Notes under the pieces: model-generated | The model's input: only the letters and a program-made list of their open reading frames with translations | The model's database searches: none | Told to the model about the DNA's origin: nothing | Program-made: the position numbers and the translations under genes | In this document: positions 1-9,105 of the stretch, one piece after another | How positions within the stretch are numbered: position 1 is the first letter of the stretch | Layout of the letters: each line of letters begins with the position of its first letter | Assembly (NCBI RefSeq): GCF_024228675.1 | Contig: NZ_CP100461.1 | Coordinates: forward strand, 1,054,001 to 1,118,000 | Origin: Salinigranum marinum | GTDB lineage: Archaea; Halobacteriota; Halobacteria; Halobacteriales; Haloferacaceae | DNA length: 64,000 bases | Direction of reading: 5' to 3'

Positions 1-1
1 C

Positions 2-406
2 GACCTCGGACGGACGCCCGGGGTCCGGGTGTACGCCGACGACCTCCTCCCGGCCGCGTTCGACGCGCTCCTCGAGAACGCCGTCGTCCACAACGACAAG
101 GACGTTCCCCGGGTCGAGATCGAGGCGCTGGATCGTCAGACCGACGTCGTCGTCCGGATCAGCGACAACGGTCCCGGCGTCCCGCCGGGGCAGGAAGACC
201 TCATCTTCGGCCGCGAGGACGTCGATGTCGTCCACCACGGGACCGGCCTGGGCCTGTTCCTCGTCGACAGCATCATCAGCAACTACGACGGCACCGTCTG
301 GGTCGAGGAAAACGAGCCCGAAGGGGCGGTGTTCGCCGTCCGCCTCCAGCACGCCTCTGACACCACGCTCGGCGAGAACCTCTCCGAACCGGTCTCCGAG
401 GGCTGA
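2..406 (+). CDS. Sensor histidine kinase, C-terminal ATPase domain (partial, 5' end outside window)
   Basis: The reading frame is open from base 2, so the gene begins before the window. What remains is a GHKL ATPase domain: an N-box (ALLENAVVHN), a G1 box (DNGPG), a G2 box (GTGLGL) and the closing strand GAVFAVRL. This is the ATP-binding half of a two-component sensor kinase, which phosphorylates a histidine in its missing dimerisation domain. Haloarchaeal kinases of this kind often carry PAS or GAF sensor domains upstream, but none can be seen here, so the signal is unknown. A short acidic tail follows the domain. Confidence 0.9.
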   Translation, partial: DLGRTPGVRVYADDLLPAAFDALLENAVVHNDKDVPRVEIEALDRQTDVVVRISDNGPGVPPGQEDLIFGREDVDVVHHGTGLGLFLVDSIISNYDGTVWVEENEPEGAVFAVRLQHASDTTLGENLSEPVSEG

Positions 407-496
407 CCGGTTCGGGGCGATCCGGGCCACGAAGTCGAGTGGTGAACGGCCGGCCGGTAATGCTCGTCGGCCGTGTCGCTCGTTCGCGCCCCATCG

Positions 497-991
497 TCAG
501 TACCGTCCGTCCTCGCGGTCAACAGCACCGTCCTCGCCACCGCCGTTGTCGTCGCGCTCCACTGTCGACACCACCCGTGCCGGAACCCCCGCGACGGTCG
601 CGCCCGCCGGAACGTCCCTGTCGACGAGCGAGTTCGCGGCCACCTGCGCGTCCGCGCCGATCCGAACACCAGGTAAAACGACTGCCCCCGCGCCGATCAT
701 CGCCCGCTCGCCGACGTGGACCTCGCCCGTCCGGTACTCCTCCTGGAGGAACTCGTGACAGAGGAGCGTCGCGTCGTAGCCGACGATGGCGTCGTCCTCG
801 ATGGTGACGAGTTCTGGCCAGAAGACGTCCGGCGTCGACTCCAACCCCCACGCAACCCCGTCGCCGACGGTCATGCCGAGCGCGCGGAAGAGGCGGTTTT
901 TCAGGCGTAGGCTCGGTGAGACGCGCGCGAGGAGGACGACGGCGTAGTTCCGCGTGACGGCAACCGGCGACTTCGCGTCGGTCCACCGCAT
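497..991 (-). CDS. Acyltransferase of the hexapeptide-repeat (left-handed beta-helix) family
   Basis: Imperfect hexapeptide repeats run through the second half (for example VHVGERAMIGAGAVVLPGV, then IGADAQVAANSLV and VPAGATVAGVPARVV), the hallmark of trimeric CoA-dependent acyl- or acetyltransferases of the maltose/galactoside O-acetyltransferase type. A histidine in the LLCHEF segment is a candidate catalytic base. The acceptor is unknown. I chose the ATG at 991 (164 aa). The frame stays open to a start at 1144, but those 51 extra residues are low complexity and not family-like. It lies downstream of purD on the same strand and may be co-transcribed. Confidence 0.85.
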   Translation of the reverse strand: MRWTDAKSPVAVTRNYAVVLLARVSPSLRLKNRLFRALGMTVGDGVAWGLESTPDVFWPELVTIEDDAIVGYDATLLCHEFLQEEYRTGEVHVGERAMIGAGAVVLPGVRIGADAQVAANSLVDRDVPAGATVAGVPARVVSTVERDDNGGGEDGAVDREDGRY

Positions 992-1165
992 CAGCGAGTT
1001 CCCCCGCCCACCCGTCGGGTGGCGGGTGAGCCGGTCGTGGCGGCTATCGACCCTGCCGTGCTCGTCCGTCCCGTCACCCTCGCCGTCGCCGGTCGCGCCC
1101 GCGGCGTCGTCTGTCACGGCCGCGGCTTCGGCGGCGGCGGGCAAAAACCCCGGTGGGCCGCCCGT

Positions 1166-2449
1166 TCAGCCGCGCAGTCGGTTTACGTGGTCGATCCGTG
1201 CCTGGAGGAGGTCGTGCGTCCCGATGTCGTGGCGGATACGGAGGCCGTCGCCCGCGGCGGCGAGCGCGCCGTCGGCCACGCCCTCGGCCTGCTCGATGGT
1301 GTCGCCGACCCCGACGACGGCGAACGACCGCGAGGTGGTGGTGTAGATGCCGTCCTCGCGCTCATCGACCGAGGCGTAGAACAGGAGGGCGGTGCCGACG
1401 CTCTCCTCGTCCACCTTGATGCGCGCACCGGCGGCGGGGTCCGTCGGGTACCCCTCGGGAACGGCGTACTTACACACCGTCGCCTGCTCGTCGAAGTGCA
1501 GTTCAGGGAGGGAGTCGCCCTCGCGTGCGGCGGTCAGCACGTCGATGAACGGCGTGCGCAGGACGGGCAGGGTGTTCATCGCCTCCGGGTCGCCGAAGCG
1601 GGCGTTGAACTCCACGACCCTGGGGCCATCCGCGGTGAGCATGAACTGTCCGTAGAGGACACCTTTGTACTCCGGAAGGGCGTCGACGACGGCCTGGATG
1701 ATCTCGACGGCGGCGGCGTAGTCGCCCTCGGTCATGAACGGGAGGTGGAGCGACGCGTCGGAGTACGACCCCATCCCGCCCGTGTTGGGCCCCTCGTCGC
1801 CCTCGTAGGCGCGTTTGTGGTCCTGCACCGCGGGCGTCACGCGCACGTCGCCGTCCGCGACGAACGCCTGGACGGTGAACTCCTCGCCGACGAGGCGCTC
1901 TTCGAGGACGACCCGGTCGTACGCCTCCTCGCGGAGGTACGCCTTCGCCTCCGCCTCGGTGACCTGGTCGCCGATGACCTTGACGCCCTTGCCCCCGGTG
2001 AGGCCGGCGGGCTTGACCGCGAGATCCCCGTTGTGCGAGTCGATGTAGTCGCAGGCCGCCTCCACGTCGTCGAACGTCTCGAACGCGGGACAGCCCGGGA
2101 TGTCGTTGTCGCGCATGAACCGCCGCTGGAACGCCTTGTCCGTCTCGATGCGCGCCTCCTCCTTCCGTGGGCCGAACGTGTACACCCCGGCGTCGTCGAG
2201 CGCGTCCGCCACCCCGGCTTCGAGCGCCGACTCGGGACCGACGACCGCGAGCGTCGCGTCGATCGACTCGGCGTAGGCGACGATCTCCTCGACGGCCGTC
2301 TCGTCGACGACCTCGGTCCCCGCGGCGAGACGAGCGATCCCCGGGTTCCGGTTCGACGCGCAGGCGTACAGTTCGCAGTCCTCGGCCAGCGCGCGAGCGA
2401 TCGCGTGTTCGCGGCCGCCTCCACCCACCAAGAGTACGGTTTCGGTCAT
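1166..2449 (-). CDS. purD: Phosphoribosylamine--glycine ligase (GAR synthetase)
   Basis: Second step of purine synthesis: joins glycine to phosphoribosylamine using ATP. The protein starts MTETVLLVGGGGREHAIARA, the diagnostic PurD N-terminal nucleotide-fold motif, and continues with an ATP-grasp domain (KPAGLTGGKGVKV, GPNTGGMGSYSD, VVEFNARFGDPE). At 427 residues it is of normal family length. The ATG at 2449 was chosen because the family motif begins there; upstream in-frame codons encode non-homologous sequence. The acyltransferase follows downstream on the same strand. Confidence 0.97.
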   Translation of the reverse strand: MTETVLLVGGGGREHAIARALAEDCELYACASNRNPGIARLAAGTEVVDETAVEEIVAYAESIDATLAVVGPESALEAGVADALDDAGVYTFGPRKEEARIETDKAFQRRFMRDNDIPGCPAFETFDDVEAACDYIDSHNGDLAVKPAGLTGGKGVKVIGDQVTEAEAKAYLREEAYDRVVLEERLVGEEFTVQAFVADGDVRVTPAVQDHKRAYEGDEGPNTGGMGSYSDASLHLPFMTEGDYAAAVEIIQAVVDALPEYKGVLYGQFMLTADGPRVVEFNARFGDPEAMNTLPVLRTPFIDVLTAAREGDSLPELHFDEQATVCKYAVPEGYPTDPAAGARIKVDEESVGTALLFYASVDEREDGIYTTTSRSFAVVGVGDTIEQAEGVADGALAAAGDGLRIRHDIGTHDLLQARIDHVNRLRG

Positions 2450-2612
2450 AGTCGGAGGAGTTGAGCACTGGAGTGTAAAGGTTGCTTTTCGGACGAGCGA
2501 GGCTGTCCACGAACGTGCGTACACAGCCGACGCGTCCGGACCGAGCGCTTAATCTCTGTATGTGTGAATACGTGGTTCGTTCACACTTGTTGGAAAGCCG
2601 GAAACGGAGACC

Positions 2613-4068
2613 ATGCCACACGCGCGTCACGCCGCCGTCGTCTGTCTCGTCGCCGCACTCTGTGTGACTGCCACGTTCCCGGCCGCCATGGGACACGAGA
2701 CCTCCCCACCGTACCCTCAGTTGGAGCCGAACGACGAGTTCGACCGGGCGACTGAGATCGGTCCCCGAACGCTGCACGGACTGCGTCCGATCAAGCACAC
2801 GTCGACGAGCCCGGGGTCGGAGATCGACGAGCCGAGCGGCTTCTGGACGATCGAGGACGAAGACGAGGACATCTACGCCGTCGACCTCGACCGCGGGGAT
2901 CCCCTGCCCGTCACGCTGTACCACGACGGCAGCGACGGCAACCTCCGGTACACGGTCTACGATCCCTCGAAGAGCGAGGTGAGAACCGTCGATCCCGACG
3001 GAAACTGGCAGCGCACGGGTTCCGCGCTCGTCCGCACCGACCGGGCCATCCAGCGCGGAAACACGACTGTCACCGCACGGTGTGCCGGCACCTACTACGT
3101 CGAGGTCCGGAACGACGGGCCGACCCGTGCACCCTACCGCCTCGAAGTCGACGACCGGTTCGAACACAACGACGCACGCGGGACTGCCCCGACGCTCACG
3201 GAGGGAGCTTACGAGAACCTCACGGTCACTACCTACGACGAGGACTTCTACCGGCTCGACGTCGAAGCGGGCGAGACGATCGACGTCACTATCGACCTCA
3301 CGACGCAGGCCCACTGGGAGCGAAGCCCCACCGTCAGACCCGTGCGTGTGCAGGACCCGATCACGGACGAGGAGTGGGCACCGTACAACCACGCCCGCTG
3401 GGACGAGCCGTCGTTTCAGTTCCGCCCGACGATCGGTGCGTCGAACCAGTCCGGCGACTACCGCGTCAACCCTGTCGACCAAGTGGCGTACGACGAACTC
3501 CACCGCGACAAGTCGTCGATCGACTGATCCCATCGACGGTGCCGCCGAGTGGGCCGGCAACAGCGCACGCTACACGCTCACCGTCACCCGCACTGGCGCA
3601 CCATCGGAGCCGCCCGGATCGGACGGCGATGGCGACGACTCGTCGGACGACGTGCGTTCCGCGCTCGAACGGGTCGACGCACAGGCGGCGAACGACGACC
3701 TCGGGGTCGGGGTGTCCCAACTCGGGGGCGAAGTCGTCAACCTCCGCGTCGCCGACCGGGGGACGTACTCCTTCGAACTCGGCGAGAACCTCGAGGTCGA
3801 GGACGTCCGCGGCTGTGGCCGCGAGGACGCCACCCTCGACATCGAGACCGACCGCGGGACGGTTCACGAGATCGCGGAGAGCGATGCCCCGGGCCGGGAG
3901 ATCGGCCGGGCGTACCGGCGCGACGACCTCCATGTCGAGGGGGTCGGGACCGTCGACGCCGTGAAGTGGACGGTTCTGAACCGCGCAGCGGACGCCGTCG
4001 ACTGGACCCGTAGTCGAGCGGTCGCCGGGCGGCCGGTCCAACGGTCGGACTGGCCGCCTTTTAGGTAG
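2613..4068 (+). pseudogene. Secreted protein with two PPC-like domains, interrupted by a frameshift
   Basis: The first fragment (2613-3527, 304 aa) has a signal peptide (hydrophobic stretch AAVVCLVAALCVTA, cleavage near residue 25-28) followed by two copies of a pre-peptidase C-terminal-like fold, each opening with an E-x-N-D motif (EPNDEFDRATEI, then EHNDARGTAPTL) and containing DxYxVDL/DFYRLDV strands. The frame closes at TGA 3525-3527, but the +1 frame is open at once and runs to 4068 with coding-like, acidic sequence (DPIDGAAEWAGNSARYTLTV...). Together they form one protein of about 485 residues. One extra base around 3515-3527 (or two missing) explains the break. The function is unknown; export from the cell is inferred from the signal peptide. 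Confidence 0.75.
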
Positions 4069-4088
4069 CCCGAGCCCCAGGTTCGACC

Positions 4089-6191
4089 ATGAGCGAACGC
4101 GCGGGCCGCAACCGACTCGACGAGGAGGAGAGCCCGTACCTCAGTCAGCACGCGGACAACCCCGTCCACTGGCAGCCGTGGGACGGCGACGCGCTCGAAG
4201 AGGCGCGCGAACGAGACGTGCCGATCTTCCTCTCGATCGGCTACTCCGCCTGTCACTGGTGTCACGTCATGGAGGAGGAGTCGTTCGCGGACGAGGAGGT
4301 CGCGGCCTTCCTCAACGACCACTTCGTCCCGATCAAGGTCGACCGCGAGGAGCGACCCGACATCGACTCGGTGTACATGACGATCTGTCAGCGCACGACG
4401 GGCCGGGGTGGCTGGCCGCTGTCGGTGTGGCTCACGCCCGACGGCCGGCCCTTTTTCGTCGGGACGTACTTCCCCCGACGGGCACGCCGGGGGATGCCGG
4501 GCTTTCTCGACCTGCTCGAACGCCTCGCGGAGTCGTGGGGACAGGATCGAGAGGAGATCGAGAACCGCGCAGACCAGTGGAGCGCACTCCTGCGCGACGA
4601 ACTGGAGGAGACGCCCGACTCCCCGGGCGAGGTCTCCACCGAGGCGCTGGCGAACGCGACGAGCGCCGCGCTCCGCAGCGCCGACCGCGAGTACGGCGGC
4701 TTCGGCTCCACGGGACCGAAGTTCCCCCAGCCCACGCGGCTCGAACTCCTCATGCGCTCGTACGTCCGCACCGGTCGCGACGAGTGTCTGGCGGTCGTGA
4801 CGAAGACGCTCGACGCGATGGCCGACGGCGGGATGTACGACCACCTCGGCGGCGGCTTCCACCGGTACGCCACCGACCGGGAGTGGGTCGTCCCCCACTT
4901 CGAGAAGATGCTGTACGACAACGCGCTGCTGCCGCGCACGTACCTCGGCGCGTACCAGCTCACGGGCACGGAGCGGTACGCGCAGGTCGCCCGCGAGACG
5001 TTTGCCTTTCTCGACCGCGAGCTCTCACACCCCGAGGGCGGCTTTTACAGCACGCTCGACGCACGCAGCGAGGGCGAGGAGGGGACGTACTACGTCTGGA
5101 CGCCAGAGGGGGTCCACGACGCCCTCGACGACGCTACGCTGGCCGACCTCGTCTGCGACCGCTACGGCGTCACCCCCGGCGGCAACTTCGAGGGGAAGAC
5201 CGTGTTGACGCTGGCAACGAGCCTCGCGGAACTCGCCGAGGAGTACGACTCGACGGCCGAGGACGTCCGCGAGCGACTCGACGACGCGCGCGCTCGGCTG
5301 TTCGACGCGCGCGAGCGACGGCCCCGTCCCGCCCGTGACGAGAAGGTGCTGGCGTCGTGGAACGGGATGGCGATCTCGGCGCTCGCCCTGGGCGGGCGGG
5401 TCCTCGACGACGCGTACGCCGAGCGCGCGAGCGAGGCGCTGTCGTTCGTGCGCGACCGGCTGTGGGTGCCGGACAGCGGGCTCGCCCACCGGTACAAGGA
5501 CGGCGACGTGAAGGGACCGGGCTTCCTCGAGGACTACGCCTTCCTCGCCCGCGGCGCGTTCGACCTCTACCAGACCACGGGCGAGGTCGACCACCTGGCG
5601 TTCGCGCTCGACCTCGCCCGCACGATCGAAGCGGAGTTCTGGGACGAGGGGAAAGAAACGCTGTACTTCACGCCCGAAAGTGGCGAGACGCTCGTCACCC
5701 GTCCGCAGGAACTGTCTGACCAGTCGACGCCCTCGTCGCTCGGCGTGACCGTCGACCTGCTGTTCGCCCTCGACGGCTTCGCGCCCGACGCCGGGTTTTC
5801 GACCGTCGCCGAACGCGTCCTGGAGACGCACGCCAACCGCCTCCAGGGGAACCCGATGGAGCACGTTTCGCTCGCACTCGCCGCCGACACGTACCACCGC
5901 GGCGTCCTGGAACTGACGCTCGCGGCGGACTCGCTCCCCGACGCCTGGCGCGAGACGCTCGCAACCCGGTACCTCCCCGGGGCGGTGGTGGCCCGCCGGC
6001 CCGCGACGGACGAGGCTATCGAGCCGTGGCTTCGACGGCTGGATCTCGACGAACTACCGGCGGTGTGGGCGGGTCGGGACGCCCGCGACGGGCCGACGGT
6101 GTACGCCTGTGAGGGCTTTTCGTGTTCGCCGCCGCGGTCCACGGTCGAGGACGCACTCGCGTGGTTCGACGGCGCGGACGAAAACGAGTGA
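4089..6191 (+). CDS. Thioredoxin-domain protein of the DUF255 / YyaL family
   Basis: The N-terminal domain is a thioredoxin-like fold with a CHWC motif at residues 55-58 and the family signature SPYLSQHADNPVHW. The remaining ~500 residues form the (alpha/alpha)6 glycosidase/epimerase-like toroid typical of YyaL and the eukaryotic SPATA20 proteins, including FGSTGPKFPQP and HFEKMLYDNA. Its 700 residues match the family. The true activity of the family is poorly known. It starts 20 bases after the frameshifted gene and converges with the thioredoxin-like gene, leaving 3 bases between the stops. Confidence 0.93.
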   Translation: MSERAGRNRLDEEESPYLSQHADNPVHWQPWDGDALEEARERDVPIFLSIGYSACHWCHVMEEESFADEEVAAFLNDHFVPIKVDREERPDIDSVYMTICQRTTGRGGWPLSVWLTPDGRPFFVGTYFPRRARRGMPGFLDLLERLAESWGQDREEIENRADQWSALLRDELEETPDSPGEVSTEALANATSAALRSADREYGGFGSTGPKFPQPTRLELLMRSYVRTGRDECLAVVTKTLDAMADGGMYDHLGGGFHRYATDREWVVPHFEKMLYDNALLPRTYLGAYQLTGTERYAQVARETFAFLDRELSHPEGGFYSTLDARSEGEEGTYYVWTPEGVHDALDDATLADLVCDRYGVTPGGNFEGKTVLTLATSLAELAEEYDSTAEDVRERLDDARARLFDARERRPRPARDEKVLASWNGMAISALALGGRVLDDAYAERASEALSFVRDRLWVPDSGLAHRYKDGDVKGPGFLEDYAFLARGAFDLYQTTGEVDHLAFALDLARTIEAEFWDEGKETLYFTPESGETLVTRPQELSDQSTPSSLGVTVDLLFALDGFAPDAGFSTVAERVLETHANRLQGNPMEHVSLALAADTYHRGVLELTLAADSLPDAWRETLATRYLPGAVVARRPATDEAIEPWLRRLDLDELPAVWAGRDARDGPTVYACEGFSCSPPRSTVEDALAWFDGADENE

Positions 6192-6194
6192 GGC

Positions 6195-6590
6195 TCAGTC
6201 GTCGGCTTCGACCGCGTCGGGCGCGAGACGTTCGGCGAGGAACACCGCGACTGGCACCTCGGCCTCCTCGACGAACCGGACGATCTCCGTGCCGTCGCGC
6301 TCGACGACGACCGTCGGGATGAACTCGATGCCGTACTCGTCGACGCCGGGACCGGCCTTCGATCCGTCGTCGTGCTTCTCGACGGGGTAGTGTTCGATCC
6401 GCTCGTCGGGGACCGCCGCGGCGTCGAGCGCCGCGCCGAAGTCGGGTAACTGCGCGCGGCAGTCCTTACACCAGTCGCCGCCCCACACCTTGAACACGAG
6501 ACCCTCCTGTGAGAGCGCCTCGACGACCTCGGGGTAGGAGGCGGCGTCCCAGGCCGGGTTCGGCCGCATCGTCTCCAGTCTGTGGCTCAT
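6195..6590 (-). CDS. Thioredoxin-family protein
   Basis: A 131-residue thioredoxin fold with the redox motif WCKDC (cysteines at residues 41 and 44) and the cis-proline segment IEFIPTVVVERDG, followed by a helix. It is likely a cytoplasmic thiol-disulfide carrier or reductant. The active-site pair is CKDC rather than the classical CGPC, so its redox potential and partners may differ. The ATG at 6590 is preferred over an in-frame GTG two codons upstream. It faces the DUF255/YyaL gene, which also carries a thioredoxin motif. Confidence 0.88.
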   Translation of the reverse strand: MSHRLETMRPNPAWDAASYPEVVEALSQEGLVFKVWGGDWCKDCRAQLPDFGAALDAAAVPDERIEHYPVEKHDDGSKAGPGVDEYGIEFIPTVVVERDGTEIVRFVEEAEVPVAVFLAERLAPDAVEADD

Positions 6591-6625
6591 ACGCACGGGT
6601 TCGGAATCGAGCGTCTTAACCCTGT

Positions 6626-7174
6626 TCAGCCGCGTCGACGGATCCGCCGCTGGCCGTCGTCGCCCGTGACGGCGATGTCGAACGGCTGGGTGATGGTGGC
6701 GATGGTCTGTTCGTCGTGCGCGGCCGGATCGACGGTGGCGGCGAGAACCGCCGTCTCGCGGTCGACCCGGCCACAGAGGACGTGGATGAACCGGAACGCG
6801 GCGTCGGCCGAGACGTGTTGGAGGAGGGTCGTGAGCGAGTCGATCCTGACGAACAGTGGGTCGTCGACGTCCCCGAGCACCTGTGTGAGCGCCACCCCGT
6901 ACCCCGTGAGGTCCCCCGGCCCGGCGACCGTGTAGACGGGGACGTCGCCGACGGATCCGGCCTCGGCCGGCCCGACGAGCACGACGTCGTCAGCCACGTC
7001 GTCCGCGGCGGGGAGCCGTCCGAACCGGACGTCGGCCGTGACGATTCGACCGCTCCCGAGTCGGGCGGTCGCGTCGATCTCGGGCCGTTCGGCCACGGCC
7101 AAGGGGTCGCCGTGGACGAGCACCGACGACTCCTGGGGGCGCAGGCTGACAGCGCCGTCCGACAGCTCGGTCAT
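6626..7174 (-). CDS. RecA/KaiC-derived DUF7504-like protein
   Basis: 182 residues. The segment DPLFVRIDSLTTLLQHV, then FRFIHVLCGRVDRE and VLAATVDPAAHDEQTIATI, resembles the core of the haloarchaeal DUF7504 family, thought to derive from RecA/KaiC-type ATPases. I see no Walker A loop, so ATP hydrolysis is doubtful. The family often sits near signalling genes, but nothing here shows a partner. The ATG at 7174 is chosen over a GTG two codons earlier. The family name is from memory and is only moderately certain. Confidence 0.75.
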   Translation of the reverse strand: MTELSDGAVSLRPQESSVLVHGDPLAVAERPEIDATARLGSGRIVTADVRFGRLPAADDVADDVVLVGPAEAGSVGDVPVYTVAGPGDLTGYGVALTQVLGDVDDPLFVRIDSLTTLLQHVSADAAFRFIHVLCGRVDRETAVLAATVDPAAHDEQTIATITQPFDIAVTGDDGQRRIRRRG

Positions 7175-7285
7175 GTTCACCCGTTGAAGGGAGAGGGGAG
7201 TATATAAAATCCGCCCTCTCGACGTCGAACCCCCACCGTCGCCGGGTCCGTCACCGGTTTACCATCGGGTAGTGTAGCGGACGAC

Positions 7286-8227
7286 ATGAACCGGAGCATC
7301 CTCGACACCATCGGGTCGCCGCTCGTCCGGGTCTCCTCACCCCCGGGAACGACGGTGGCGGCGAAGATCGAGTCGAAGAATCCGGGCGGCTCCGCCAAGG
7401 ACCGCCCGGCACTGGCGATGGTCGAGGCGGCCGAGGACGCGGGCGAGATCGAACCCGGCGACGCCCTCGTCGAACCGACAAGCGGCAACACGGGGATCGG
7501 ACTCGCCGTGGTCGCCGCGGCGAAAGGGTACGACCTCACGGTCGTCATGCCCGCGTCGAAGTCGCCCGAGCGGCGGGGAATCATGCGGGCGTACGGTGCG
7601 ACGATCGAACTGGTCGACGGCGACATCTCGGCGGCGAAAGACCGCGCGGACGAACTCGAAGCCGAGGGAATGCACCAACTCAGACAGTTCGAGAATCCCG
7701 CCAACCCCGAGGCACACTACCGGACGACGGGCCCGGAGATCATCGAACAGGTCGACGGCCGGGAGATCGACGCCTTCGTCGCCGGTGTCGGCACCGGCGG
7801 CACCATCACCGGCACGGCTCGTCGGCTCCGCGAGGCCTTCCCAGAGATGGCGGTCGTCGCGGTCGAACCCGCCGACAACGCCGTGCTCTCGGGCGGCGAA
7901 CCGGGGATCGACGACTTCCAGGGGATGGGCCCCGGCTTCGTCTCGCCGAACCTCGACGTCGACCTCCTCGACGACGTCGAGACGGTCACGATCGAGGAGG
8001 CAGAAGCAGAGTGCCGGCGACTGGCGCGCGAGGAGGGCGTCCTCGTGGGCCAGTCGAGCGGGGCCTCGAACCTCGTCGCCCGGCGCGTCGCCGAACGGCT
8101 CCTCGAACGCGGTGTCGACGACCCGCTCGTCGTGACGGTGTACTGGGACAGCGGCGAGCGGTACATGTCGACGGGGATGTTCGATGTCGACGAAGAGTCG
8201 GGCGAGAGTGGAGCCGAGACCGACTAA
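7286..8227 (+). CDS. cysK: PLP-dependent cysteine synthase
   Basis: Replaces the acetyl (or phosphoryl) group of activated serine with sulfide to make cysteine. The PLP lysine lies in NPGGSAKDRPA (K38), the substrate loop is TSGNTG (66-70), the phosphate cradle is GVGTGGTITG, and QSSGASN is the C-terminal serine motif that contacts the pyridine nitrogen. 313 residues, as expected. CysK and CysM types cannot be told apart by eye, so the activated-serine substrate is uncertain. Its stop overlaps the stop of the convergent gene by 4 bases. Confidence 0.94.
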   Translation: MNRSILDTIGSPLVRVSSPPGTTVAAKIESKNPGGSAKDRPALAMVEAAEDAGEIEPGDALVEPTSGNTGIGLAVVAAAKGYDLTVVMPASKSPERRGIMRAYGATIELVDGDISAAKDRADELEAEGMHQLRQFENPANPEAHYRTTGPEIIEQVDGREIDAFVAGVGTGGTITGTARRLREAFPEMAVVAVEPADNAVLSGGEPGIDDFQGMGPGFVSPNLDVDLLDDVETVTIEEAEAECRRLAREEGVLVGQSSGASNLVARRVAERLLERGVDDPLVVTVYWDSGERYMSTGMFDVDEESGESGAETD

Positions 8228-8679
8228 CCGGCGTCGAACTCCGCGCTCGTCAGCCGGACGACGACCGTCTCCGCGACGTCGCGGAGGTCGTACTCCGGCA
8301 GTCCGCCGTCGATGCGCGAGGCGTACATCGGCTCGACTAACCGGCCGTCGTCGACGCCGAACACCGCGACGTACTCGTCCGTCTCGTCGGGGTCGAGGCG
8401 TCCGTCCCGCACCGCACTCGCCAGATCGCGGGAGAGCCACTCATCGGCGTCGATCGAGGGGTCGCGGACGAACGCCCGGTCGGCGAAGCGCACCAGATAC
8501 CAGTTCAGATCGTTGAGGAGCGAGACGGCCGCACCCAGGCTGACGGTGTCGACGGCCACGCTGTTCTCGAACGGCTCGTCGAGGTCGTACGTCGCCAGCG
8601 CGGCCCGCGACGTCTCTCGGGAGAGCAGTTCGTACCGGAGGTTCACGTCATCGCTCCCGACGACACAGACCCGCGTCAC
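8224..8679 (-). CDS. DUF5804-like haloarchaeal protein
   Basis: 151 residues, acidic, starting at GTG 8679 with MTRVCVVGSDDVNLRYELLSRE. The conserved-looking core (RAALATYDLDEP, AVSLLNDLNWYLVRF, SIDADEWLSRDLA) resembles the haloarchaea-restricted DUF5804 family. No catalytic motif, membrane segment or metal site is visible, and the function is unknown. It overlaps the cysK stop by 4 bases, tail to tail. Confidence 0.75.
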   Translation of the reverse strand: MTRVCVVGSDDVNLRYELLSRETSRAALATYDLDEPFENSVAVDTVSLGAAVSLLNDLNWYLVRFADRAFVRDPSIDADEWLSRDLASAVRDGRLDPDETDEYVAVFGVDDGRLVEPMYASRIDGGLPEYDLRDVAETVVVRLTSAEFDAG

Positions 8680-8717
8680 GTCTCGGCGGAGACCGCCTGC
8701 GAGTAAAGTGGTTGCGG

Positions 8718-8972
8718 TCAGTCACGGCGCCAGATATCGACACACCGCGCCGAACAGAAGACGAACCGCTCGCGTTCGACGCTCCGTTTCTCGCCCGCGT
8801 CGTCCGGTCGCAGGAGTTCCATTCCGTAGTGGGTACCGGTCAGGTCGACGTCGGCCCCGCAGGCGGCGCACTCGGTGATCCCCTCACGCCAGGAGGCGTA
8901 CGGACGCACGTCCTGAACGACCCAGTCCGGGCCGGGGCGGGGACGGGCGACGTGGCGCTTCGTGTGGGACAT
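8718..8972 (-). CDS. Small zinc-binding protein (CxxC / CxxxC)
   Basis: 84 residues with a CAAC pair and, 40 residues later, FCSARC, spaced to bind one zinc ion like treble-clef or zinc-ribbon proteins. The ATG at 8972 fits the start of the conserved part. Haloarchaea carry many such small zinc-finger proteins, some shown to affect stress, biofilm or lipid traits; the role of this one is unknown. It lies 38 bases upstream of the DUF5804-like gene on the same strand. Confidence 0.75.
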   Translation of the reverse strand: MSHTKRHVARPRPGPDWVVQDVRPYASWREGITECAACGADVDLTGTHYGMELLRPDDAGEKRSVERERFVFCSARCVDIWRRD

Positions 8973-9105
8973 ACTCCCCTGTACGAGCTACAGCTATGTA
9001 AATCCATTTTTGTGTGATCGTTCACCGTGTTTCAGATCGTATCTCGTGGAATAATCCGACTCGGTTAGCACTGTTCGTGTTCGGTCGGACGACATCTTCG
9101 ATCTG

